The position numbers and the translations under genes are program-made. Positions 36,550 through 48,214 of a stretch of 64,000 bases of DNA are shown here, one piece after another. Source of the stretch: Scytalidium lignicola (lineage: Eukaryota > Ascomycota > Leotiomycetes); the NCBI GenBank assembly GCA_002812745.2, contig NCSJ02000087.1:1-64000 (forward strand). Direction: 5' to 3'. How positions within the stretch are numbered: the first letter of the stretch is position 1; each line of letters begins with the position of its first letter. A model generated the notes under the pieces. The model worked only from the letters and a program-made list of their open reading frames with translations. It had not been told where the DNA came from and ran no database searches.

Positions 36550-39500
36550 ATGAGGAGGAATCGGCATAACAGTATCCAGCCTCCGGGGATGGATGGTAGG
36601 CAAAATGCCGGGTCGAACGAGAAGGTCAGTGAAATACAAAATTCACCGCAGAATTCCTCCGAGTCTCTCTCTAGGAGTCTGGAGAAATCCAAAGACTCGG
36701 CGACTGTCAGATGGAGGAGGAATACCGTTCGCGCCGTGACACCCGAGCCAAAGGAAGACGTAGAGGCCGATGTTCAGGATGAGGGCGCCTCAAACACATC
36801 GCGATCGTTTCCTGCTTCATCGCAGACGTCGCCGCGAAGCATACCAATTCGAGAGCACCCCGCAGATCACAACCGCGATCCAAACTTCGAGGACCACGAG
36901 TCTCCAGATGAACCTTCACGCATGATGGGACCTCCTGTGACCTTCCACTCGAGGCAGCGTACTCGTACTTTAGATGATCCCACCCGATACAGCCGTTCTT
37001 CTACGTCAACCATTTCCAAAGGCCGTCTTCGCATAGGCTCTGTACATGCTTCTAGTTCATCCTCTTTGGTTGAAACTGAGCCTAGATCGGCTCCTGCAGG
37101 CTCGTCATATGGCTTTGCTGCTGCAAATCAATCTCCAGCAGCCGAATCTCAACAAAACTCACAGCTTCACAAGTCGGGCTCTGTGAAGGAGAAAGACAAG
37201 AAGGGTTCGAGTCGTCGTCTTGTCAAGCGTGCTTCATCCCGCCCAACCTCACCATCGCCAGTCACGATAAATTATATTCCATCTGTCGATGTGTTGCCTT
37301 TTCCTATAGCTACAAATGATGCCAACAAGCTTGTCATGTTAATGAAAAAGTTACGTGGGCGCATGAGGGGAGAAGTCGAATACCAGAATTCTGAGGATGG
37401 TCCGTGGTTCACTGGCGTCTGTTGCATTGACGATGTCAGGGGAAATTTGATGTGCGAAGGAGATGATAGAGGACGTCTCCATGTTCCTGTAATGCCGGAT
37501 CTACGTGGATGCAGGGTTAGGCCAATTTTGTTGCCTAATAAAGAAGGGAAAGCTCTCGAGATTTGGTCACCGGGATCCTACCTGCTGCTCCGTTTAGTAC
37601 CTAATGTCACGGTCGAATATGACCTTTGGTTAGCGGCTTTGTTGTGCTGGCAGCAGACTAGAACGCTCTCGTCTGATTCGATAATCAGGAAATCGGATTC
37701 ATCTTCAACACTAGGAGGAGATAGGAGGCCAAGCGCACCTGCACGAGACACTGCATCGCAGGATTCTAAAGATTCCAACATCATCAAGATTGCAAGGCTA
37801 CTTGTTTGGGATAAAGGACCCGCGACATCGGCAAGGGCAATTGTTCGGCGGCCCTCCACCCGTGATGTATCTTCCTCTAACCGCTCATGGCGTGCAGTTT
37901 CATGTGTTCTTCACGACAGCGGAGAGCTCAAACTATTTGTGGAGAATGATACAACGCGGCTATGTATCATACAACTTTCTCAGCTCTCTCGCTGCGCTAT
38001 ACAAAGACTAGACAAGTCGGTCTTAGACGCAGAGTATTGCATAGCTATATTTCCTCGATATGCACCTACATCTACAGAGCTGTCTATATTTAGACCTATG
38101 TATATTTGTTTGGAATCGAGGGTGCTTTTTGAGGTCTGGTTTGTGTTGCTTCGTGCATTTGCAATACCTGAGTTATACGGTCCGCAAGCATCTGATGATG
38201 GCGAATATGATGTACCAATAGACCCTATTAGTCCTCAACCGCCTCCGGATAATTTATTTAGGATAGAGAAATCTATCAGTGTGCGTGTTGTTGAAGCAAA
38301 AATTCGAGGCGGCGGCCGTTTTAGGTCAGATACGCCATTTGCCCAGCCCGGTAAATCCTCTGGGAAAGGGGAACAACTTGATCCTACTGTGGGAGATTAC
38401 TTCGCCGAGATCATTCTCGATGGCGAGGTGCGGGCACGAACTATGACGAAGACGAATACCAAGAATCCGTTCTGGAGAGAGGAATGCGAGTTTCAGGATC
38501 TGCCCCCTTATCTTCCGAGATTATCAGTTGTGTTAAAGCGACTTGATCCTCCCGAGGTTGCATCTCATGGATTTTTGTCATCTTCGAGTGTTCATGTCCA
38601 TGAACCACACGTAGAAAACCGTTGCGGAGTCGTGGAGATTTCTATCGACAAACTCGAGCGAGGGAAAGACTCTGAGAGCTGGTGGCCAATAGTCGATGAC
38701 AGACAGGAAACCATCGGAGAGATGTTCCTCAAGGTACGGCATGACGAGCTTGTTGTGTTACCAGCGAAAGACTATCAATCAATATCCGACCTTCTCCACA
38801 AATTCAATAATGGACTCACAATACAAGTTGCTCAGATTATCACTTCGAACCTCCGCGGACTCTCAGAGACACTGATGAACATATTCCAAGTTTCGGGGCA
38901 TTCGGATGATTGGCTCATGGCACTAATTGAGGATGAAATCGATGGCATCGGCAAAGAGATAGCACCACAACGACTAAGATGGAGTAGGAGACTTAATTCC
39001 AATGAATCTTTCAGGAGCGCGAGCGAGCGAAACATGAATGTTCGGGACCTGGGGAAATCTCTAACTGGCGAAGCCAACCTGTTATTCCGTGGTAACTCGC
39101 TATTGACTCAAGCCATCGACTTTCATATGAGGCGGTTAGGTAAAGAGTACCTCGAAGAAGTCTTGTGGAGCAAGGTAAATGAGATTAATGCCCTAGATGT
39201 TGACTGTGAAGTCGATCCCTCCAGATTAACACGTGGCGAAGATGTAAAAAGAAGCTGGGCTCATCTAATTTCATTAACAACTGATATCTGGAACAGCATT
39301 GCTTCCTCTGCATACAGTTGTCCTCCCGAGCTTCGGCAAATCCTCAAGTATATTCGTGCTGTTGCGGAAGACAGATATGGCGGTTTTCTTCGTACAGTCG
39401 CCTATACCAGTGTTTCTGGAATCATGTTTCTACGTTTCTTCTGCCCGGCTTTGCTCAACCCCAAGCTTTTTGGACTATTACGGGATCATCCGCGGCCCAA

Positions 39501-40407
39501 AGCCCAACGAACACTAACTCTCATCGCAAAGAGTCTCCAAGTTCTGGCAAATCTCTCAACTTTTGGACAGAAAGAGGCATGGATGGAGCCCATGAACCGC
39601 TTTCTTGCGAGTCATCGACAAAGTGTGAAGGACTTCATCGACGGCATTTGCGATATACCTACCAAACACGGTAATACCAACGCTCTACCACCTTCTTATA
39701 CCACACCAATCACGATCCTTGCGCGGCTACCACCGACATCAAGAGAGGGTTTCCCATCATTACCATATCTCATTGACCATGCACGGAGTTTTGCAGCTTT
39801 GATAAAGTTATGGCTGGATACGTCAGAAAATTTTATTCCACTAGACGAATTTGAAGGCGATCTAATGAATTTTAACGAACTTTGTATCCGTCTCCAACAC
39901 CGAGCTGATGAATGCCTACTTCAGGCAGAGCAAGCAGGGGAGAGGTATACGGACCAATTTTCTACGCCGTGGGGAGAACTCGTGGACACTGTGAACAACC
40001 CGATCCTTAAAGGCTCACCATATTCAGAGGCCATATACCTGGACTGCGAACCCGAATTACAAACGCCGATCTGGTCTGAAACTTCCACGGGCATAACGAC
40101 TGGGAGTGGGAGTCGTCAGGCTCCTGGATCCTCTGGCAGTGAGATAAGCGGGAACAACAAGGAACGCCGAGAGCGGCAAAACTTTTGGGATTTGAATTTT
40201 GGAAAGGATAATAAAAATCAACGATCGAATTATAGTGATGGTGATCCTTCCCAACTAGGTACCTCCCCACCCAGCAGAGGGCAGAGCAGAAATGGGAAAC
40301 AGTCAAGGAATTTCCTTATGGGCATGGGACTGAGGAAGAAGAGTGGAAAGACGGGAGATATTACTGGAGGGAATGAAGATAACTTCTACAACGGAGGCAT
40401 GATATGA
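36550..40407 (+). CDS. bud2: Bud2-like Ras GTPase-activating protein
   Basis: An uninterrupted 1285-aa frame. Residues 1-250 are Ser/Pro/Arg-rich and disordered. A PH-like region covers roughly 260-370, with a second one possible near 430-550. A C2 domain spans about 573-700 (DYFAEIILDG..TKNPFWREECEF). The RasGAP domain follows from about 740 to 1040: arginine finger Arg847 (LLFRGNSLLTQAIDF) and the FLRFFCPALLNP signature near residue 959. This order matches Bud2/Cla2, the GAP for the Rap-like GTPase Rsr1/Bud1 that sets the site of polar growth at the cortex. The Gly/Ser-rich C-terminus is not conserved. A second ATG lies 13 codons downstream, so the start could be either. It converges with Cyp40. 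Confidence 0.88.
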   Translation: MRRNRHNSIQPPGMDGRQNAGSNEKVSEIQNSPQNSSESLSRSLEKSKDSATVRWRRNTVRAVTPEPKEDVEADVQDEGASNTSRSFPASSQTSPRSIPIREHPADHNRDPNFEDHESPDEPSRMMGPPVTFHSRQRTRTLDDPTRYSRSSTSTISKGRLRIGSVHASSSSSLVETEPRSAPAGSSYGFAAANQSPAAESQQNSQLHKSGSVKEKDKKGSSRRLVKRASSRPTSPSPVTINYIPSVDVLPFPIATNDANKLVMLMKKLRGRMRGEVEYQNSEDGPWFTGVCCIDDVRGNLMCEGDDRGRLHVPVMPDLRGCRVRPILLPNKEGKALEIWSPGSYLLLRLVPNVTVEYDLWLAALLCWQQTRTLSSDSIIRKSDSSSTLGGDRRPSAPARDTASQDSKDSNIIKIARLLVWDKGPATSARAIVRRPSTRDVSSSNRSWRAVSCVLHDSGELKLFVENDTTRLCIIQLSQLSRCAIQRLDKSVLDAEYCIAIFPRYAPTSTELSIFRPMYICLESRVLFEVWFVLLRAFAIPELYGPQASDDGEYDVPIDPISPQPPPDNLFRIEKSISVRVVEAKIRGGGRFRSDTPFAQPGKSSGKGEQLDPTVGDYFAEIILDGEVRARTMTKTNTKNPFWREECEFQDLPPYLPRLSVVLKRLDPPEVASHGFLSSSSVHVHEPHVENRCGVVEISIDKLERGKDSESWWPIVDDRQETIGEMFLKVRHDELVVLPAKDYQSISDLLHKFNNGLTIQVAQIITSNLRGLSETLMNIFQVSGHSDDWLMALIEDEIDGIGKEIAPQRLRWSRRLNSNESFRSASERNMNVRDLGKSLTGEANLLFRGNSLLTQAIDFHMRRLGKEYLEEVLWSKVNEINALDVDCEVDPSRLTRGEDVKRSWAHLISLTTDIWNSIASSAYSCPPELRQILKYIRAVAEDRYGGFLRTVAYTSVSGIMFLRFFCPALLNPKLFGLLRDHPRPKAQRTLTLIAKSLQVLANLSTFGQKEAWMEPMNRFLASHRQSVKDFIDGICDIPTKHGNTNALPPSYTTPITILARLPPTSREGFPSLPYLIDHARSFAALIKLWLDTSENFIPLDEFEGDLMNFNELCIRLQHRADECLLQAEQAGERYTDQFSTPWGELVDTVNNPILKGSPYSEAIYLDCEPELQTPIWSETSTGITTGSGSRQAPGSSGSEISGNNKERRERQNFWDLNFGKDNKNQRSNYSDGDPSQLGTSPPSRGQSRNGKQSRNFLMGMGLRKKSGKTGDITGGNEDNFYNGGMI

Positions 40408-40727
40408 CACTTTTAGGATATGGGCTTTGGGGGGGGGTGGGGGTGAGGGGTAACATCATTTGCATTCATGAACAGGTTGTGGGGAATGGTCTATTTTATA
40501 CCAGCATTTATGAAACCCTTTTGGCGGACGCATTTTTTCTTACTCTTATTTTATTTCTGCCTTGTTTGGGGGAAACAGAAGTGCAAACGCCAGCACACGT
40601 ACCCCATATAACACCATCGCATATCCATCCCTTCCATCTCTCCATGCAATTGCGTGTCGTTTATCGTAGCATCATCACTAGTTATTAGGTGGTCCAGCTG
40701 TCCAGGATTCCCGGAGACTAGAATAAA
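40408..40727. other. Convergent 3' spacer with G-rich run
   Basis: Just after the RasGAP stop, G9 (40429-40437), G5 and G4 runs lie close together on the + strand, so the 3' UTR could form a G-quadruplex. No gene. Confidence 0.4.
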
Positions 40728-41903
40728 CTAAGAGAAGAACTTGCTGTATGCAGCCTTCTCCTTTCTAGCCCTCTCGGCAATACTCTTCTTAACAGTGCTC
40801 AACTCCTTCAAAACAGCTGCGTCTCCAGGGACCAGCTTGTTGGCCTCTTCTAGATCCTTCACTGCCTGTTCCTCATCCTTCAATCCCACATGTGCCAGCG
40901 CACGGCGATACAGAGCCTTAGCCTTCTCAGCATCGGTAATGTGCTGTACCTCCAAGGCGTTGGAAGCAAATTTAGCACCATCATCCCATTGCTTCAATTT
41001 TACAGCCAACAGAGCCGAGTTTGAATTCAGCGTAAACCGTAAACTCGGAATTGCCTTCTTCGTATCCTCAGATTCATTCTTCAATTCAGGATCCTCGTTC
41101 AGATATCGGAGACCCTTTTGATACTTTTCGAGACCCAGTTCCAGATTTCCTTCCTTGAATGCCACATTACCGAAGCCCTTGAGATCGGTTGCAATCTTGA
41201 CTATTTCACCAGCAGATAGCTCGCCGGATTGGTCTTCAGGGTAGTCCTCGTAAGGGTCGCCGGAAGAATCGGGAGCCTTTTTGTCTGCCATCTCGGCCTC
41301 TTCACCTGTGAGCTCACCGCAGTCGGTGATGACTACTTCCTTGCTGGGCTTGTCGGATTCTAGGGTGCGTAAATTTTCGACCTTGCGGACGATGGATTTG
41401 CCGTTTAGGACCTCGCCGAAGACAACGTGCTTTCCGTCCAGGTGAGGAGTGGGAACGGTGGTGACGAAAAACTGCGAGCCGTTTGTACCTAGTAAAACAT
41501 ATTAACCNTTTTTTTTCTTCTCGAGTTAATTCTATTTGAATCTATAAAGCTTACCCGGGCCAGCATTCGCCATGGACAAAAGGAATGGTTTCTCATGCTT
41601 CAGCTCGAAGTTCTCATCTTCGAACTTGGTGCCGTAGATAGATTCACCTCCAGTGCCATTGCCTGCAGTGAAATCACCACCCTGGATCATAAACTGCTTG
41701 ATGACGCGGTGGAAAGTAGATCCCTTATAATGTAGTGGTTTCCCTGCCTTGCCCACTCCTTTCTCTCCCGTGCAGAGAGCTCTAAAGTTCTCAGCTGTCT
41801 TGGGAACAATGTCATTATACAGTTCGAAAGAAACACGACCTTGAGGTTTACCGCCAATTGAGATGTCGAAGAAGACTCTGCTACGTTTCTTGGTTTCAGC
41901 CAT
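40728..41903 (-). CDS. cyp40: Cyclophilin 40 peptidyl-prolyl isomerase (Cpr6-like)
   Basis: Two minus-strand exons, 41903-41555 and 41488-40728 (369 aa), separated by a 66-bp intron that contains an N at 41508. Residues 1 to about 175 are a cyclophilin domain with the catalytic [16 protein letters not shown] block. The position of the Trp that contacts cyclosporin in CypA is His here ([10 protein letters not shown]), as in known CyP40 proteins. An acidic linker ([12 protein letters not shown]) leads to three TPR repeats (about 210-350) that bind the Hsp90 C-terminus. It is a co-chaperone of Hsp90 in the cytosol. The upstream 415 bp carry two CACGTG boxes. Confidence 0.95.
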
Positions 41904-42318
41904 GGTGGAGGCGATGATGGGCTTGTGGTTTGGTTACTATTGGGCTTCTCTGACCAGTTGCTAGAAGGATTGGGGTTTACTATGCAACGCAAAAGCTGGA
42001 GAGTCTCTTAGTTAAGCTGTAAGGGTACACCTAGAACTTTCCATTGTGGAGGGGTGAAGTTTGCCTTTGATGCAAACACCCCGCAATCACGTGGGAATTA
42101 GCTAGAGATAATTTACAATGGAGTGAATGCACATTCATTTGTAAGCATCTCTAGGTGAACATCTATATTGCTACTATATTTTCAGAATATCTAATATAAG
42201 TCTATCCGAAGAGTTCTAGGTTCATACCGAAAGGAAAACGCTATATCACGTGACATCTATCTCCTTTCTCCTCCTTAGGAAACATCTTGATATTCTACCA
42301 GAAAATTTAATTCATAAC
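41904..42318. promoter_or_regulatory. Cyp40 promoter with two CACGTG boxes
   Basis: Lies between the Cyp40 start codon and the DTD1 stop. CACGTG cores at 42088-42093 and 42247-42252, the second within TCACGTGA. Otherwise AT-rich. Confidence 0.5.
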
Positions 42319-43007
42319 TCATTCCTTCGATCCTGTGGAAATTTCCAAAGTAACCTTACGTGTGTTTAGTAATTAAATTTCTCCCCGGGAAATATTGTTT
42401 GCTAAACTTACCGGTCCATCATTGACAAGGGCAACCTGCATCATGGCCTGAAACACGCCGTTTTGCACTTTTTCTTGTTTGTAGCCTTTCTGTACTTTTG
42501 AATAGAAATATTCATAGAGCTGTTTAGCCTCTTCCCCTCCCATAGCCCCATGGAAATCAGGTTTTGTCCCCTTTCTCGTGTTTGCAAGTAGCGTAAATTG
42601 GGAAACTATTGCTCTCATGTCAGATACAATGCTCATATGCGATATAAGGTAACGAATTAACAGTACCACAGAGGATCTCCCCATCAATGTCTTTTACGTT
42701 CTTTTTCCACTGTCGGTTCGTTAGGATGACGTCCTTATTTAATATAGCCTGGGTAAGCTCATCTATACCCTACCACCAGCTTCGTCGTCCCATAACTTCA
42801 TCTTAACAACTTTAGTAGCTAATGCATCTGCTTCTTTTTCTGTGTCTCCTGGAGCTACAGCTGCAAAAACTAGTACGCCCTTTCCAATTGATGATATCAG
42901 TTGCTCATCCACAGTGACAGATGCGGAAAGCACCCGCTGTAAGATTGCTATTAACAATTAGCTAGGACCGTTGATATACTATAGAATGGAGATGTGGGAC
43001 CTTTCAT
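42319..43007 (-). CDS. dtd1: D-aminoacyl-tRNA deacylase DTD1
   Basis: Five minus-strand exons: 43007-43001 (only ATGAAAG), 42947-42769, 42709-42667, 42605-42412 and 42354-42319. They give 152 aa, the family's usual size, with all phases matching. The joined N-terminus reads MKAILQRVLSASVTV, as expected for DTD. The substrate motif SQFTLLA and the cross-subunit Gly-Pro motif in ALVNDGPVTLEIS are complete only after splicing; reading through the last intron gives a false end. The enzyme removes D-amino acids mischarged on tRNA (and glycine from tRNA-Ala) as a homodimer. The first donor (GTCCCA) is unusual and the least certain joint. It is divergent from NOT3/5. Confidence 0.92.
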
Positions 43008-43628
43008 TGAAGCTGGGACTTTCTTAACAATACAATCAGATGGAACTTTCTATATTATTTTCGGTCTTGGGTATGGAGTATTGATTGTCGAGTAACGCTT
43101 AATGTGCAGGGGTGTAAATTACATCAAAAATCTTTTATCTAAAAAAAGAAAGTATAGGTTGCTGACCAAAGATCTGTGGTAGCTATAGCTCTAAGCAACT
43201 TGAAATCAAGTTATGTTGCTTAACCTTGTAGGATAAGAAATATCTACCCAATAACCAGGAGGGGTTCAAAGTCCTGCATTGCGCAAGATTTACTGTTTGT
43301 TTGTCGGATCTTTCCCCATATTTTTGCGCGCGGAAGGCTGCAGGTCCAGGCGTCAAGGTTGCAAGCGACCCAGGCTAGCAATTCGTCGATATTAAAAGAC
43401 CATCGCATCTACCACATCTGGAGAGGAAGGCGCGCCGTATCCGATTCACCATTTTATGGACCACTAGATCCCTCTGCAACGATATTACGTTGACTGCGCT
43501 GTTCAGGACGTGCTTTGGACAACATATGGGGTTAAAGTGTGAACAGACACTTATCTGTACTCAAACTCGACAGCAGTCACAAGCCTTACATCGACGACCA
43601 CCTCTCACTTTCGCCGAACAATATCAGA
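43008..43628. promoter_or_regulatory. Bidirectional promoter of DTD1 and NOT3/5
   Basis: 621 bp between divergent start codons. The NOT3-proximal half is more GC-rich and probably leader sequence. No gene seen. Confidence 0.5.
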
Positions 43629-45847
43629 ATGGCGGCGCGCAAACTGCAGCAAGAAGTCGACAAGTGCTTCAAGAAGGTCAGCGAAGGGGTTGCAGAATTT
43701 GAATCCATCTACGAGAAGATAGAGCAGTCTACAAATGCGGCTCAGAAGGAAAAGCTTGAGGATAACCTCAAGAGAGAGATTAAGAAGCTCCAAAGGCTCC
43801 GAGATCAGATCAAGACATGGGCGGCTAGCAATGATATCAAGGACAAAGGACCTTTACTAGAGAACAGGAAGCTGATTGAAACTGTAAGTGCGCCATTGAG
43901 GTACTAATAGAGCTTATTATGCTCACGAATTCTGTAGCAAATGGAGAGATTTAAAGCAGTCGAGAAGGCCATGAAAACGAAAGCCTATTCAAAAGAAGGG
44001 TTATCTGCGGCAGCAAAATTGGATCCAAAGGAACGAGCAAAAATGGAAGCTTGCGACTTTCTTAGTAACATGGTCGAGGAACTCGAAAGACAGATAGAGA
44101 CCCTAGAAGCGGAAGGCGAATCGATACAAGCGACAATGAAAAAGGGCAAAAACCAAAATTCAAAAGCAGATAGAATGGCGGAGATTGAGCGAGTAACGGA
44201 GCGACACAAATGGCATCAAGGAAAGTTAGAGCTCATCAAACGATCGCTGGAGAACGGTGGGGTCGAAACCGAGCAGGTCACCGACTTAGAAGAGACAATT
44301 CGATATTACGTTTCTGATGGAATGAATGAAGATTTCATGGAAGATGAAGAGATGTATGATGATCTAAATCTCCAGGAAGAGGAAGACGCTTACGGTATTG
44401 TCGGCGATAATGACCGAGTATCGTCACAAGATACGCAGTCAGTGCAAGAGGAAGCTCCCGACACAGATACGAAGTCGAGTACTACATCAAACACTAAATC
44501 GAAGGCCGTAACAGCCACAGAGCCTTCTAGTACTGGGCGAAGGCCGTCGACACAGTTGAAAAGCCCGTTACCAGCACTCGCTTTGCTCAATCCTTCATCG
44601 AACTTAGCTAATGGCACTCCAAGCTCTAATATGAAACCCGCTGCTGTTCCGACTAGAGCTCCCGGTGAGACCCTTAAATATGCTTCGGCGGCAGCGGCAG
44701 CGGCGGCGAGTGAAAAAAGTGTTGGCATCGCTCCTTTACCTCCACCACCAGAGTCACTTCCACCCCCCAGCAGTTCCACAGGTCATCCCTCAGTACCGGC
44801 GCATGCCGTACGGGGACCAAGTTCAACTGCTTCACCTACTATATTACACTCACAGCCTACCAGTGCGCACCCAACACCAGTGATAAGATCGAGTGTACCT
44901 GTCACAGCCGCTCAGTCCAATGCACAAACTAGATCACCTGCGTTGAGCCATTCGAGTGCGGTAGCAAGTGGTAGTAGCAGTACATCACAAGCAGGACCAC
45001 CCGAAAATATTGAAAATGCACAAGCGACGGCTTCTCGGGCGCTAGTCGGAAAGGCTCAAAGCACTTCTGAAGTTGTGGAGAGCTCAAAAGGTATAATGCT
45101 TTTCATTTTGTATAAATATATGAAGGCTAACATCATATCCAGGAACCACGACTACACGGCTGAACGGCACCCAAAATGGCTCTAAGAATGTTGCTGTGGA
45201 TGATACCGACGAATCGATATACCACCTTCCATCGGCGTTACAAGATTTGTTACAGTCATTCGAAGCTACTCAACGACGTGCTATTACCACCCCTTCGCAA
45301 TCTGCTCAAAGAATGCTTGCTGCTTCGCAATCTACGTGTCCAGATGTGCTAGACTTCGAAGCCCCCCGAAACTATAAGCCCGAAATCAGGTTCAACACTC
45401 CTTCATATTACCCTCAAGAGCTTGACCCAGTATTCGATGATCATCGGTTATACTCAAGAATTGATCCGGATACGTTATTCTATGTTTTCTACTACAAACA
45501 AGGCACTTATCAACAATATCTCGCAGCGAAGGCCCTCAAGGATCAAAGTTGGAGATTTCATAAGCAATACCAAACATGGTTCCAGCGACACGAAGAACCA
45601 AAAACAATTACTGAAGAGTTCGAGCAAGGAACATATCGTTTCTTTGACTATGAAAGCACATGGTAGGAGCCCCTCTTCATAAAATGTGCTATACATTTGC
45701 ACATTTGCATCTTTACCTTTTGCCTCCTAAAAATCGCTCGTCTATATTGCCTAGATTTTGTATCCTGGCTGACTTAAATTGATTAGGATGAATCGAAGGA
45801 AAGCAGACTTTAAGTTTGCGTATAAATTTTTGGAGGATGATGTATAA
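43629..45847 (+). CDS. not3: CCR4-NOT complex subunit Not3/Not5
   Basis: Four exons: 43629-43883, 43938-45090, 45143-45662 and 45787-45847 (662 aa). The last, 61-bp exon supplies the conserved end [19 protein letters not shown] after ...[10 protein letters not shown]; reading through the GTAGGA donor would stop one codon after the splice. Residues 1-230 are the Not3/5 N-terminal coiled coil ([20 protein letters not shown]). A Ser/Pro/Ala-rich disordered middle follows. The NOT2/3/5 box domain occupies about 525-660 ([20 protein letters not shown]). The protein scaffolds the CCR4-NOT deadenylase and, in yeast, Not5 senses the empty ribosomal E site. Filamentous fungi usually have a single Not3/5. 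Confidence 0.96.
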
Positions 45848-48214
45848 GGTAGGATTATGGCGTCGGGAGATATGTTTGGAGTCACAGGGAATGGCGCTTA
45901 GCATTGCTTCTCACCAATGTCTGAACAACTGCAATTGACGTAGGATCGTCTTTACTTGCAATTAAATGCAATGAAGTGTGCCGATCTAATTCATTCAAAG
46001 CATTTTCGGTGTTCTCGGGGCGATGCGCTTGCATTGGTCTTGTGAGACTAATACACAGCAGCTGTTTCTATTTCGTACACAACTGTGCAATACGATTGTT
46101 TTCACCAATATGTATTCAGGGCTGGACGAAGCTCCCCATTCCAGTATCTCCATGCCGCACATGAGATACATTAGTGCCCGTCATCTGGCAAACTAAATGA
46201 AACTAAAAGGATAAGGCTAAAACGACGCCCCAGAAGAAGTGAGGCCATGGTGATATCGCAATGGATATAGAACTTAACGAAAGAGATGGAGCACGAGCTC
46301 TTGTGTACTTGGCTGTGTACTGATATCATGTAATCCTACCGACTTAGTGGTCATTAGGCATGGTCGCATTGCATTGGTACCCAACGCTGAACCGTGTACG
46401 CATCGAGGCGGAGTATAAGACGTATTCAAGTCTCCAGCTTTCATTTCCATTTTGCAATCCATGCGTGCTGAATGATGGCAAATCTGGTGTGGTGCCTAAC
46501 AAGAAGCTGCTGAGCCTCCTTGCCTCTTTGCCTTATCGCCATCGCATGAGGCCTGACCGCGATGTCTGTGCGACCTCATCCCCACGACGTTGTAATGCGA
46601 CCGAGCTTGCAAATCACTATTGGAGCAGGCTGCTTTTTGATTGGACGGTTTGGACGACATTCAGTCGATTGAGACTGAACAAAAGACTTGTGAGAACTCT
46701 CAAATCTGTGCCCAAATCTAGCTTAACGATCCCTTGCCTGACGACTGACGCAATAGAAAGACAGGTACAATGAAAGCATTGGAATTTGGTTCAGTGGCTC
46801 AGAGATGCGTCTTCTGGGCAAAACTCCCCGTTGTGTCACATCTATGATGCATCGAATCTTTTGCGCCAGCGACAACTGGCAAAAGCAGACGTTCATCTGA
46901 ATCGTTGGGCACGTGTATTTCCCTGGTGTCTATCGAAGATATCTCGGAGTTATCTGGCTCTTAGTTCTGGCTGCACTGTCAGGCTGAGGATAGCCTTTCG
47001 ACCTTACGTTGAAAAAACAAAAAGCGGCGACGAGGCAAACAACGTTCCCCGCTCAGGATTCTCGCAACTGGAGAGCAACTCAGCACAGCCTCGCCATGCC
47101 CAATCGTCCATCAAGACACCACTCAAATCTCGCCAAAGCGCATTTTGAAACCGATTCGCGCTGTTTGCAGGCTCCACAACATCTAGATGTTGTTTCAGAG
47201 AATTAAAAACTAACGTGTTTGGGTCCCGTAAGCAGTTGCCCAAAAGATGGAAAACTACCTGGAACCCTTCTGGAAAGACAACAAGGCATCGTGAATTTGG
47301 CAAAGATTCGAGAAAGATCGAGGGAGCCCTCCGGTTTGCCTAGCCGGATCAAAGACGTGGTCCGCATCCTTCCCCTGCTAGGAGGTCCGCCTTGATAGGG
47401 CTTACAACGACATGTCAGACTGTTTGTCCCCACAGGATGAGACATACCGACTTGGACTTAGTTTGCTGGTCCGAAAGATGTGGCAGTTAGCTGCTTCATC
47501 GCGCCAGACGACGTTATCGATTCCTAGGGCTAGTTCTACGCTGCATTATACCCTGGACCTCATGGCCACATATTAAGTTTCGGTGTACAAATCGGGTCAA
47601 GAGGAAGCAAAAGTTAATCCTGCAACTTAGAGTGCCAGGTGCAGAATGGCTTTCATGACATCGGCTTATGTCCACTGATATTTTCAAGGCTGTAACACTC
47701 ATATCAGATGTAGGTTAGGCTCCGCCATCATTATACTGTTCATCATGCTGCGTTTGAAGTTCGTTTCTCTACTTTTCCTTCCGATTTGCTCTCTGCAGCC
47801 GCCTTATTGCGTAGTTTCCGCTGCAACTTTAATCCTTGTAGATTAAAGTATGAGTCTATTCCCTGGGACGGACATCTGGAGCTACAAGTGGCACTATATC
47901 AGAACAGCCATGTAACCCCGACGGATCTTGTACGGATCCTCAGCACATCTTGGTCCTCTGTTGTCCACAGCTGTGCTCTCCATCGCTGCCCGAATTCATT
48001 TCTACCTACCTTGACTGTAGGTAAGCAGCTAGCTTTCTTTTCTTTCGTGCCTTAAACCTAACGTTAATTGTATAGCTCTTCGAGAGCGCAGGCTCTATAA
48101 GTTTCAAGAGCTCTATTTCTTTTAGCAAGACGGGCACCACTGGAATTAAAATAAAGCTAGCGTGCACTTTACTTCTATACCAGATATCGCAGGCCAAGTT
48201 ATAATCGTATAAAT
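45848..48214. other. Unexplained 2.4-kb block between NOT3/5 and the zinc-finger gene
   Basis: No recognised gene. Base composition from about 46350 to 47700 looks less AT-rich than other spacers here. Two neighbouring + frames, 46360-46773 (ATG start, 137 aa) and 46786-47148 (120 aa), have no known motif, odd composition and no supporting splice signals. No transposon ends, RNA genes or repeats were found by eye. Confidence 0.4.

Noticed and set aside
46360..47148. Two neighbouring + frames of 137 and 120 codons
   Set aside because: No domain, odd amino-acid composition and no splice signal; left as an unexplained block rather than genes.
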